A stretch of DNA of 64,000 bases from Bradyrhizobium sp. CCBAU 51765 (GTDB taxonomy: Bacteria > Pseudomonadota > Alphaproteobacteria > Rhizobiales > Xanthobacteraceae), in NCBI RefSeq assembly GCF_015291725.1, contig NZ_CP030038.1, forward strand, positions 5,631,001 to 5,695,000, written 5' to 3'. The position numbers and the translations under genes were made by a program. The notes below the pieces were generated by a model. It searched no databases and was not told the DNA's origin. It saw nothing but the letters and a program-made list of their open reading frames with translations. Shown one piece after another: positions 8,127 through 16,645 of this stretch. Within the stretch, counting starts at the first letter, position 1, and each line of letters starts with the position of its first letter.

Positions 8127-9011
8127 ATGCAGCGCGAGATCCGACCCTTGACCGAAATTCACACCAAGACGTGCCGTGCGAACGGCATCAGGCAGTTCTA
8201 CCTTGAGGCTGGAGAAGGCCCGCCCGTTGTCCTGCTGCACGGCTTCCCGGAAACAAGCTTTGCCTGGCGCTTCCAGATTCCGCCGCTGGCTTCCCGCTAC
8301 CGCGTCATCGCCCCGGACCTGCGAGGATACGGGGAGACCGACAAGCCGGCGAGCGGCTATGACAAGAGAACCATGGCGAACGACATCGTCGCGCTCCTGA
8401 CCGAATTGGGTATCGGGCGGATCGCGCTGGTTGGGCACGACCGCGGCGCGCGCGTGGCGACGCGGCTGGTCAAGGACCATCCCGATCTCGTCGACCGGCT
8501 GGTCGTGATGGACAACGTCCCGACTCGGATCGTAGCCCGCGAGATGAACGCTCGCATCGCACGACAGTATTGGTTCTTCATGTTCCACCAGATTCCGGAT
8601 CTTCCGGAGGCGCTGATCTCGGGGCGGGAAGACCTCTGGCTCCGCCACTTCTTCTCAGATTGGTGTCACGATCCTTCGACGATCACCGGCGAGGCGTTCG
8701 AAACCTACGTGAAAGCGTACAAGGCGCCGGGTGCCGTCCGCGGCGCGATGGCCGACTATCGCGCCAGCGCCGAAGACGTCGCGCAGGATCTCGTCGATGC
8801 CGACAAGAAGATCGAGTGTCCCGTCCTGTCGCTTTGGGGCGAAGACTTCGCCGCGGTCGGCGGCCTCTTCGACATGAAGGCGATCTGGAGCGAAATGGCG
8901 GACAATCTCACCACGGCTCCTATCCAGCGCTGCGGTCATCTTCCCCAGGAGGAACAGCCCGAGGTCGTCAACAAGCTGCTGCTCGACTTCCTCGACGGTT
9001 GGAAAGGCTGA
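8127..9011 (+). CDS. Alpha/beta hydrolase, haloacetate dehalogenase / epoxide hydrolase family
   Basis: 294 residues from ATG 8127; the longer frame back to 7851 is rejected as it enters non-coding sequence. Blocks in order are LLHGFPETSFAWR, APDLRGYGETDKP, GHDRGAR (Asp105 as nucleophile) and a C-terminal RCGHLPQEEQPE catalytic His. An Asp nucleophile in GHDRGxR and RGYGxTxKP is the pattern of fluoroacetate dehalogenases and epoxide hydrolases rather than esterases. Placement next to a ring-cleaving VOC enzyme and a metallo-hydrolase suggests breakdown of an aromatic or halogenated compound, but this is inference. Confidence 0.87.
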   Translation: MQREIRPLTEIHTKTCRANGIRQFYLEAGEGPPVVLLHGFPETSFAWRFQIPPLASRYRVIAPDLRGYGETDKPASGYDKRTMANDIVALLTELGIGRIALVGHDRGARVATRLVKDHPDLVDRLVVMDNVPTRIVAREMNARIARQYWFFMFHQIPDLPEALISGREDLWLRHFFSDWCHDPSTITGEAFETYVKAYKAPGAVRGAMADYRASAEDVAQDLVDADKKIECPVLSLWGEDFAAVGGLFDMKAIWSEMADNLTTAPIQRCGHLPQEEQPEVVNKLLLDFLDGWKG

Positions 9012-9151
9012 GCGTCCGGCGAGAAAGTCCAATACGCCTTCAACTCAGACAAGAAAGGCCGGCTTCATCGCCGGATGATGCGCACGCGGTGGCCGAATCG
9101 TTCTCGTTCCGCCGGCGACTGCGCTCCGTAAGATCGGGACAAGAGGACAAC

Positions 9152-10168
9152 ATGCGATTCTCCTGGTTCGCTACGCTGCCATGGCTCCTCCTGCTGGCCA
9201 GCCCCGATGCCGCGGTAGCGGAGGCGCCGCAAGTGAGAACCCAGGCTCCCGGCTTCTACCGAATGATGCTGGGGCGCTTCGAGATCACAGCCTTGCTCGA
9301 CGGCACGCACGTTTTCCCCGTTCCGACAGTGATGACCCGCAACGAGACGCAAGCGGGCGGCGAGCGACGTGCGGTGATGCTGAATGACGCTCACCCGGGC
9401 CTGGCGGATGCTCTTCTCGCCGACGCGAGTCTCGGAATACCGCTCGAGGGCTCGATCAACGCTTTCCTCATCAACACAGGCAACAAGCTCATCCTGATCG
9501 ACAGCGGCGCCGGCAGCCTTTACGGCGCCTGCTGCGGACATCTGCCGGAAAACTTGCAAGCGGCCGGCTATAGGCCGGAACAGATCGACGAGATCTATCT
9601 GACGCACCTTCACGCGGATCATGTCGGAGGCATCGCCCCACACGGCAAGCCGGCCTTTCCGAACGCGATCGTTCGCGTCAACCAGAAGGATCTCGACTAC
9701 TGGCTCGATGCCAAGAACGAAAACGAGGCGCCGAAATTCCTGAGGCCCATGTTCGAGGGCGACCGAGCGTCGCTGAAGCCCTATATGGATTCCGGACGCG
9801 TCCGGACGTTCGTCCATGAACAGGAGTTGTCGCCTGGGATCCGTGCCGTCCCTACCCCGGGTCACACGCGAGGTCATACGTCGTTCGCGGTCGTCAGCGA
9901 CGGGCAACGGCTGCTGGTCTGGGGTGATCTGGTTCATGTCGCCCCGATCCAGTTTCCCGACCCCAGCGTCACCGTAACGTATGACAGCGATCCAATGTCC
10001 GCGGAGGCCGAACGAACGAAAGTGTTTGCGAAGTCCGCCCAGGACGGTAGCTGGGTCGCAGCGGCGCACATCGCTTTCCCTGGCCTAGGGCACATCCGAT
10101 CGGCCGACGGGCACTTCGAGTGGATACCCGCCAACTACACCACAGTTCTGAATCCGCCTCATGAATGA
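9152..10168 (+). CDS. Secreted metallo-beta-lactamase-fold hydrolase
   Basis: 338 residues. The ATG at 9152 follows AAGAGGACAAC and opens a signal peptide (MRFSWFATLPWLLLLAS... AVAEA). The zinc motif THLHADHVGG, a downstream HTRGHTS and the WGDLVHV block identify a class B MBL hydrolase; EGSINAFLINT and GAGSLYG resemble periplasmic quorum-quenching-like or AttM-like lactonases, though the substrate is unknown. The 3' end overlaps the start of the MFS transporter by eight bases, so the two are probably co-translated. Confidence 0.87.
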   Translation: MRFSWFATLPWLLLLASPDAAVAEAPQVRTQAPGFYRMMLGRFEITALLDGTHVFPVPTVMTRNETQAGGERRAVMLNDAHPGLADALLADASLGIPLEGSINAFLINTGNKLILIDSGAGSLYGACCGHLPENLQAAGYRPEQIDEIYLTHLHADHVGGIAPHGKPAFPNAIVRVNQKDLDYWLDAKNENEAPKFLRPMFEGDRASLKPYMDSGRVRTFVHEQELSPGIRAVPTPGHTRGHTSFAVVSDGQRLLVWGDLVHVAPIQFPDPSVTVTYDSDPMSAEAERTKVFAKSAQDGSWVAAAHIAFPGLGHIRSADGHFEWIPANYTTVLNPPHE

Positions 10169-11841
10169 AGCGATCGCCCTCCCGCAGCGAGACGATACAG
10201 CAGGAAGTCAGTTGAGCAGCATGCCTCCTACCGAAAAGCCCGAGTCCCCAGAGGCCGTCAGCGCCTCCCCATGGATAGCTTTTCGGCACAGAGCCTTCAG
10301 TGTCGTCTGGATCGCCACTGTCATCGCCAATACTGGAACGTGGATGTACAACGCGGCATCCGGCTGGCTCATGACGAGCCTCAGTCCCGATCCGCTCATC
10401 GTCTCGCTGGTTCAGGTCGCGAGCAGTCTCCCGATGTTCCTGTTTGCCCTCCCGGCCGGGGCGTTGGCCGATATCGTCGACAAACGCCGCTTCCTGATCG
10501 GCTGCGAGATCGCCCTGACCGTGGTCGCGGCAGCAAGTGCGCTTCTGGTTTGGATGAAGCTCATGAGCCCGGCCATGCTTCTCTTCTTCACATTCGCGCT
10601 TGGGGTGGGCGCCGCGCTTACCGCCCCGGCCTGGCAATCCATCGTGCCAGAACTGGTGCCGAAGCCGGCCCTGCCAGCAGCGGTGGCGAGCAACGGGGTC
10701 GGGGTCAACGTCAGCCGCGCAATCGGTCCGGCCCTCGGCGGCGCGTTGATCGGCGTTCTGGGTATCGCTGCTCCATTCTGGATCAACGCCCTCAGCAATT
10801 TCGCCGTGATCGGGGCGTTGCTCTGGTGGAATCCGCAATCATCGCGGGCGAGCCGGCTTCCTCCAGAGAGGCTGCTGGGCGCAATGCTCATCGGCTTGCG
10901 TCACGTCCGGTACAATAGAGCTCCGCGCGACGCTCGTCAGAGCTGTCGCGTTCTTCTTCTGCGCGAGCGCGTATTGGGCGCTGCTTCCTCTCGTCGCTCG
11001 CGACCAGATCGCGGGCGGTCCCGCGCTCTACGGCATCCTGCTCGGCGCAATCGGAGTTGGTGCAGTGATCGGAGCTTTCGCGCTGCCGGCGGCCAAAGCC
11101 GCCCTCGATGCTGACCGCCTGGTCGCTGCAGGCACATTGGGCACGACGGTCAGTCTCGTCCTGATAGGTCTCGCGCAGCGGCCCGCGATGGGACTGCTGG
11201 GGTACGTTCTCGCCGGCATGTCCTGGATCGCGGTCCTGTCTTCGCTGAACGTATCCGTCCAGGTCTCCCTGCCGGATTGGGTGCGCGGACGAGGACTGGC
11301 GATGTTCGTAACGGTGTTCTTCGGCGCGATGACCGCTGGCAGCGCCGTCTGGGGACAGCTTGCCTCCACGGTGGGCTTGCCCGGTGCCCACTTTGCGGCC
11401 GCAGCCGCCGCGATCGCCGGGATCGCGCTCACCTGGGGATGGAAGCTCCAATCAGGGGCGGGGCAGGATCTCGCGCCTTCAATGCATTGGCCCGCACCAG
11501 TCTTCTCGAATGATCCCGACAGTGATCGCGGTCCCGTGTTGATCACGGTGGAATACCGGATCGATCCGGCCAAGCGAGAATCGTTTCTGCATGCGATCGC
11601 CGGCCTGGAGCAGCAACGACGGCGCGACGGGGCCTATTCGTGGGATCTCTTCGAAGACGCCGCCGCGAGCGGTCGCTACCTCGAGACATTCAAGGTAGCC
11701 TCGTGGCTCGAGCACCTTAGGCAGCACCAGCGCGTGACAAACGCTGACCGTGTCATCCAGGATGCGATCCGCGGCTTCGACGCATCGGGCGCTCCAACCA
11801 CTACGCATTTCATCGCCACCGACCTTCGGGTGCGCGATTAA
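10161..11841 (+). pseudogene. MFS_3 (EntS-like) transporter with C-terminal ABM-like domain, broken by a frameshift
   Basis: The reading frame from ATG 10161 encodes the N-terminal half of an MFS_3 exporter (residues up to GLRHVRYNR, with FRHRAFSVVWIATV and PALGGALIGVLG) and then becomes Arg-rich nonsense. The correct continuation (LRATLVRAVAFFFCASAYWA...) starts in the next frame at 10921 and runs to TAA 11841 through several more membrane helices and a cytosolic end (VEYRIDPAKRESFLHAI... HLRQHQRVTNADR) typical of this family. Joining 10919 to 10921 restores about 560 residues, so one extra base near 10920, or loss of two, inactivates it, unless this is a sequencing error. It starts eight bases before the MBL stop. 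Confidence 0.8.
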
Positions 11842-11943
11842 GCGGGCTCATCCCCTGCGGCGATCAGAGTCGGAAGGATCGGATCTGGCCAATCCGGCAA
11901 TCCAAAATCATGACACTTGAAAAAGTGAAACGATCACTCGGCC

Positions 11944-12624
11944 TTATCTGATCCCGTCACGGATCATGTATCCGGCGCCGCGGATCGTGTGCAGCAGCGG
12001 GCGCTCGAAACCCTTGTCGATCTTGGAGCGGAGCCGCGAAATGTGCACGTCGATCACGTTGGTCTGCGGATCGAAATGATAATCCCAGACGTTCTCGAGC
12101 AGCATGGTGCGCGTCACCACCTGGCCGGCGTGCTTCATCAGATATTCGAGCAGGCGGAATTCGCGCGGCTGGAGCGTCAGCTCGTCCTTGCCGCGGGCGA
12201 CGCGATGCGACAGCCGGTCGAGCTCGAGGTCGCCGACGCGGTAGAGCGTGTCCTCGGCCGGGCCGCCGCGGCGGCGCGACAGCACTTCGACACGGGCCAG
12301 GAGTTCGGCGAAAGAATAGGGCTTCGGCAGATAATCGTCGCCGCCGGCACGCAGGCCCTTGATGCGGTCGTCGACCTGCCCGAGCGCGGAGAGAATCAGT
12401 ACCGGCGTCGTGTTGCCCTTGTCGCGCAGTGCGCCGATCAGCGACAGGCCGTCGCGCTTGGGCAGCATGCGATCGACCACCAGCACGTCGTAATCGCCGC
12501 TTTCGGCCATGGCGAGGCCTTCCTCGCCGTCAGCGGCGTGGTCGGCAATGTGTCCGACTTCGCGAAACGCCTTGGCGAGGTAGTCGGCGGATTCGCGGTC
12601 GTCTTCGATGATGAGGAGGCGCAT
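11944..12624 (-). CDS. OmpR-family response regulator without an adjacent kinase
   Basis: 226 residues from ATG 12624, which begins directly with the receiver sequence MRLLIIEDD; an upstream ATG at 12654 would add ten residues. Acidic pocket E7-D8 to D9, phospho-acceptor D51 (VVDRMLPK), Thr/Ser in ILSALG and Lys in YLPKPY are all present. The C-terminal winged helix has LQPREFRLLEYLMKH, TNVIDVHISRLRSKID and TIRGAGYMI. In rhizobia this regulator follows degP and is followed by its sensor kinase; here the kinase is missing and a convergent transporter pseudogene lies 102 bases beyond the stop. Confidence 0.92.
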   Translation of the reverse strand: MRLLIIEDDRESADYLAKAFREVGHIADHAADGEEGLAMAESGDYDVLVVDRMLPKRDGLSLIGALRDKGNTTPVLILSALGQVDDRIKGLRAGGDDYLPKPYSFAELLARVEVLSRRRGGPAEDTLYRVGDLELDRLSHRVARGKDELTLQPREFRLLEYLMKHAGQVVTRTMLLENVWDYHFDPQTNVIDVHISRLRSKIDKGFERPLLHTIRGAGYMIRDGIR

Positions 12625-12717
12625 CGTGCGTTCGGCGGCGGTCAAGGAGGTCAACCTTCTCTAAACATGGCGCGAGCGGCAACGGCATGCAAGCCGGGCG
12701 GGAGAGTCTCGAAGCAG

Positions 12718-12757
12718 GAAAAAGGCGGGCGGTGAAGCTGGGGGGACCTCACCGCCC
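12718..12757 (-). terminator. Rho-independent terminator downstream of degP
   Basis: GGGCGGTGA at 12727-12735 pairs perfectly with TCACCGCCC at 12749-12757 (9 bp, 13-base loop). Read on the minus strand the stem is followed by GCC and then five T residues. It sits between the stop of degP (12900) and the start of the response regulator (12624), so it should separate the two transcripts at least partly. Confidence 0.55.
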
Positions 12758-12899
12758 TAGGCCTTCCGACGGAGGGGGGCGTAATTCCACCGGAAGGTAG
12801 ACAGGGGAAGCCAGCGTTGCGCTGCTTCCCCGAAGGGCACCGGCGGCGGGGGCGACTGATGCCGGCGATACCCTTCATCTCGTAGGCCTCCTGAAAGCC

Positions 12900-14480
12900 T
12901 CAGCCCTTGGCGAGGGGCACCGCGACGAAGCGCGACTGGCCGCCGCTCTTCACGCGCATCAGGACGCTGTTCTTGTTGTCGGTCCGCGCCGCGTTGATGG
13001 CATCACGGACTTCGCCCGCGGTGGCGACGCTCTTGCCGCCGACCTCGAGGATCACGTCGCCTTCCTTGAAGCCGCGTTCGGCCGCGGCACTCTTCGGATC
13101 GACCTCGGTGACCACGACGCCTTCCTTGCCGGCACCGGCGACGGAATTGGCGGGCGCCACCGTCATGCCGAGCTTGGGCACGTCGGTGCCGCGGCTGGCA
13201 CCCTTGCCACTGTCCTTGTCGATGTCGGCCTTGGCCTCGACCGTATTCGGCAACTGGCCCAGGGTGAGGTTGACGACCTTGTCCTGGCCCTTGTGGAGCA
13301 CGTTGAGCTTCACGGTCGCGCCGGGCGCCATCCCGCCGATGGTGCGGGCGAGCTCACGGGCGTCCTTGACGGATTCACCGTTGACCGCCGTGATCACGTC
13401 GCCGGACTCGATGCCCGCCTTGGCGGCCGGACCGTTGGCCTGCGGCTCCGCCACCAGCGCGCCTTCGGCCTTCTTCATGCCGAGGCTGTCTGCGATGTCG
13501 GAGGTCACGGGCTGGATCTGCACGCCGATCCAACCGCGGCTGACCGAGCCCTTGTCCTTCAGCTGCGCGACCACGCTCTTGACGGTGTTGGCCGGAATCG
13601 AGAACGCGATGCCGACGCTGCCGCCGGACGGCGAGTAGATCGCGGTGTTGACGCCCATCACCTCGCCGTTGGTATCGAAGGCGGGACCGCCGGAATTGCC
13701 CTTGTTCACGGGCGCGTCGATCTGGATGAAGTCGTCATAGGGCCCGTTGCCGATATCGCGGCCGCTGGCCGAAACGATGCCCGCGGTCACGGTGCCGCCG
13801 AGGCCGAAGGGATTGCCGACCGCAAGCACCCAGTCGCCGATCCGCGGCTTGCTGTCGGCGAGCTTGGCGAACGGGAAGTTCGAGCCGCCCTCGACCTTGA
13901 TCAAGGCGAGGTCAGTGCGCTGGTCGGTACCGATCACCTTGGCGGTGTAGGTCTTGCCGTCATCGGTGGTGACCTCGACCTTGTCGGCGCCGTCGACCAC
14001 GTGGTTGTTGGTCACGGCATAGCCGTCGGCCGAGATGAAGAAGCCGGAGCCTTGGCCCTGCACGACGCGGCCACGACCTCCGCCCTTCAGGCCGGGGATG
14101 CCATCCGGACCGCCGAAGCGGCGGAAGAAGCGTTCCATCGGCGAGCCCGGCTGGAACGGCGAGGTGGAATCATCGCCGTCATCATTGCTCGCGATCTTCT
14201 CCTTGATGTTGACCTTCACCGAGATCACCGACGGCTTCACGCGCTCGACGATATCGGCAAAACCGACCGGACGCTCGACCTTGCGAACCTCGTTGTTGAC
14301 CTGCGCATGCGCCGGGCTCGAGAACAGGTCCGCCGGCGAGGTCGAAGGGCTGAAGCCGTAGACAGCCGCGCCGAGGCCGGCGACGACCGAGGCCATCAGC
14401 GCGAGCTTGCGCGCAGAGAACACCGACCGGCGCGGCTGCCGGTACGACGGAAGGTTCGAAAGGTCGGGACGTTCGGTCAT
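12900..14480 (-). CDS. degP: Do-family periplasmic serine protease/chaperone DegP
   Basis: 526 residues from ATG 14480 (CTGGAG eight bases upstream). An N-terminal membrane/signal segment (about 23-60) precedes the trypsin-like domain with a complete triad: His160 (VTNNHVV), Asp190 (RTDLALI) and Ser263 (GNSGGP). Two PDZ domains follow (about 290-385, starting RGWIGVQIQPV, and 420-520, LGMTV... GVVVTEV). It degrades or refolds damaged envelope proteins. A flexible Gly/Asp-rich LA-loop region lies at about 97-140. In rhizobia degP lies beside the cyc genes, as here; transcription probably starts in the 220-base gap before 14701. Confidence 0.95.
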   Translation of the reverse strand: MTERPDLSNLPSYRQPRRSVFSARKLALMASVVAGLGAAVYGFSPSTSPADLFSSPAHAQVNNEVRKVERPVGFADIVERVKPSVISVKVNIKEKIASNDDGDDSTSPFQPGSPMERFFRRFGGPDGIPGLKGGGRGRVVQGQGSGFFISADGYAVTNNHVVDGADKVEVTTDDGKTYTAKVIGTDQRTDLALIKVEGGSNFPFAKLADSKPRIGDWVLAVGNPFGLGGTVTAGIVSASGRDIGNGPYDDFIQIDAPVNKGNSGGPAFDTNGEVMGVNTAIYSPSGGSVGIAFSIPANTVKSVVAQLKDKGSVSRGWIGVQIQPVTSDIADSLGMKKAEGALVAEPQANGPAAKAGIESGDVITAVNGESVKDARELARTIGGMAPGATVKLNVLHKGQDKVVNLTLGQLPNTVEAKADIDKDSGKGASRGTDVPKLGMTVAPANSVAGAGKEGVVVTEVDPKSAAAERGFKEGDVILEVGGKSVATAGEVRDAINAARTDNKNSVLMRVKSGGQSRFVAVPLAKG

Positions 14481-14700
14481 GCAGAAATCTCCAGGGCCTT
14501 GAATTTCTTTGGTGCGGGATGCCAGCACCTTACGAACCTGAACATGGGGGCTCGCGCCTTACCGTGCGCTGGCGGCGGGGTTAAACTTTCGTAATGAAGG
14601 GGTGCGTGGATGCGGCAGTTCGGCGCACGCCGAAAATCGTGGTCCTACAGGAACTTAACCGAATTCCTGGAACTGCGCCTGAGCGCGATATTTGGCGCTC

Positions 14701-16044
14701 TCAACTCGCCCTGACGCTGACGATGAACTCGTCGACTTCGCGCTTCAGGGTCTCGGCCTGCTGCGACAGGTCAACCGCCGAATCCCGCGCCTCTGCGGCC
14801 ATCCGGCCGGTCTCCGCGGAAGTCGAGGTGATCTGGACGATGTGGTTGGAGACGTCGAGGGTGCCGCGCGCGGCATCCTGCGCACTGCGCGTGATCTCCT
14901 GCGTGGCGTTGCGCTGCTGGGCGGTGTCGACCTCGATGCCGGACATGATGGACGAAATCTCCGACAGCGTCTTGGAGATGCCGTCGATCGCGCCGCGGGT
15001 CTCCGCGGTGATGCCCTGGATGCTGGCGACATGGGAGGTGATCTCCTCCGTCGCCTTGCTGGTTTGATGCGCCAGATTCTTCACCTCGGACGCGACCACG
15101 GCAAACCCCTTGCCGGCCTCCCCTGCCCGCGCCGCCTCGATGGTGGCATTGAGCGCCAGGAGATTGGTCTGCGATGCGATCGCCTGCACGAGCTGGACGA
15201 CCTCGCCGATCTTGTCGGCGGCATCCGACAGCGTGTGGATGGTATCGCGGCTCTTCTCCGCCTGCGACGCCGCGCCCTCCGCGCGCTGGGTCGCGTCGGT
15301 GACGCGGCGGCTGATCGTGCCGATCGAATTCGTCATCTCCTCGGCAGAGCCCGCGACCGTCTGCACGCTGGTGCTGGCCTGGTTCGCGGCGCTCGCGACC
15401 GCATTTGCCTTGGTGCTGGTGTCGTTGGCCGTCCGCGACAGCGTCTCGGCATTGGTCTTCAGATGCACGGCCGATGACGCCACACTGTCGACGACGCTGG
15501 CGACGAGATCGTTGAAACGCCTGATCCGATCGTCCAGGAATTTCGACCGCTCGGCCTGATGCCGTGCTTCGTGCAGTTGCTGCTCGGAGAGGCGGCGTCG
15601 CTCGAGGCCGTTGGTCTTGAACACCTCCAGCGCGCCGGCGAGCAGGCCGATCTCGTTGGTGAGTCCGAGCCCGGGAACGGCGGTCTCGAATTTCTGGTCG
15701 GCCACCTCGCGCATGGCATGCACGATCGCTGCCAAGGGGGTGAGGATGCCGTTGCGCACGGCGAACCAGGTGGTGAGGCAGATCGCGGCGGCGAGGACAG
15801 CGATCACGCCGCAGGCGACCAGGAACCAGGAGAACGCGGTCTGCGCCTGCTGGTAGATCTGCATGGCGTGGTCGCGCACGGGGCCGCTCAGCGAGGCGAA
15901 GTCCGAGGACAGGCTGGTGATCTCGTTGTTGAGATAGAGCACCGCGATGAAGCCGGTGCCGCCGCCGATGCCTAGCAGGAACAATAACGCAGCGACGACG
16001 GCACCGACCAGGAAGCGGATCGTCAGATTGCTGTTCGCGAACAT
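14701..16044 (-). CDS. Methyl-accepting chemotaxis protein
   Basis: 447 residues. Two membrane helices (about 11-33 and 72-95) bracket a periplasmic part of only about 38 residues, too short for a ligand domain, so it may sense a membrane or intracellular signal. A HAMP segment follows (RNGILTPLAAIVHAMREVA) and then the signalling domain with the conserved hairpin tip around IASQTNLLALNATIEAARAGE and GFAVVASEVKNLA. No che genes are nearby. It lies between ccmH and degP on the same strand but with gaps over 100 bases on both sides, so it probably has its own promoter. Confidence 0.92.
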   Translation of the reverse strand: MFANSNLTIRFLVGAVVAALLFLLGIGGGTGFIAVLYLNNEITSLSSDFASLSGPVRDHAMQIYQQAQTAFSWFLVACGVIAVLAAAICLTTWFAVRNGILTPLAAIVHAMREVADQKFETAVPGLGLTNEIGLLAGALEVFKTNGLERRRLSEQQLHEARHQAERSKFLDDRIRRFNDLVASVVDSVASSAVHLKTNAETLSRTANDTSTKANAVASAANQASTSVQTVAGSAEEMTNSIGTISRRVTDATQRAEGAASQAEKSRDTIHTLSDAADKIGEVVQLVQAIASQTNLLALNATIEAARAGEAGKGFAVVASEVKNLAHQTSKATEEITSHVASIQGITAETRGAIDGISKTLSEISSIMSGIEVDTAQQRNATQEITRSAQDAARGTLDVSNHIVQITSTSAETGRMAAEARDSAVDLSQQAETLKREVDEFIVSVRAS

Positions 16045-16158
16045 CAGGAGGACTCGGAGGCTGGAATCGATCTCGCCACAAGCTTCCAGACAAAGGTCAA
16101 CATAGCATGAAGCGCGCGGCAGCGGCCGCGGGCTTCCGTTTCGTTTTATGGTTGGACG

Positions 16159-16641
16159 TCAGGAAGATTTGGCATCGTCCGACATCAACGCGGCGAGCCG
16201 TGCCTCCTCCTCGGGCGTGAGCGGCGGCGCCGGTACGTCTGCACCGCTTCGCGCGCGGCGCCGGATCTGCAGCCAAAGCGCCAGGGCCCCGCCGATCAGC
16301 AGCACCGGCCCGAGCAGCCACAGCAGGAGATTCTGCCGTTCGAAGCGCGGTTTCAGCAGCACGAACTCGCCGTAGCGCGCCACCAGGAAGTCGAGCACCT
16401 GGGAATTGCTGTCGCCGGCGGCGATGCGCTCGCGCACCAGGAGCCGCAGGTCGCGTGCCAGCGGGGCGTCGGAATCGTCAATCGACTGGTTCTGGCAGAC
16501 CATGCAGCGCAGCTCGCGCGACAGCTCCCGCGCGCGCGATTCCTTGGCGGGGTCCGACATGATCTCGTCGGGTTGGACGGCGTGGGCCGCAGGCAACGCC
16601 AGCAGCATCAACGCGACGAACGCGGCCATCATGCGGCGCAT
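16159..16641 (-). CDS. ccmH: Cytochrome c maturation protein CcmH (CycL)
   Basis: 160 residues with signal peptide (1-21, MRRMMAAFVALMLLALPAAHA), the thiol motif RCMVCQNQ (Cys46, Cys49) that reduces apocytochrome c disulfides, and a C-terminal membrane anchor (about 104-124, NLLLWLLGPVLLIGGALAL) with a short cytosolic tail. This is the usual compact form of alphaproteobacteria. It starts four bases after ccmF and ends the ccmI-ccmE-ccmF-ccmH run. The remaining ccm genes (A, B, C, D, G) are not in this window. Confidence 0.95.
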   Translation of the reverse strand: MRRMMAAFVALMLLALPAAHAVQPDEIMSDPAKESRARELSRELRCMVCQNQSIDDSDAPLARDLRLLVRERIAAGDSNSQVLDFLVARYGEFVLLKPRFERQNLLLWLLGPVLLIGGALALWLQIRRRARSGADVPAPPLTPEEEARLAALMSDDAKSS

Positions 16642-16645
16642 AGGA

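Noticed and set aside
12651..12878. 75-codon minus-strand frame between degP and the response regulator
   Set aside because: Pro/Arg-rich, no conserved sequence, and it covers the terminator hairpin at 12727-12757.
14681..14700. GAGCGC/GCGCTC hairpin just after the chemotaxis receptor stop
   Set aside because: Only six base pairs with an eight-base loop and no T-tract; not enough to call a terminator.
16115..16130. CGCGGC-AGCG-GCCGCG palindrome after ccmH
   Set aside because: Short GC-rich palindromes of this kind are common by chance here and no T-tract follows.
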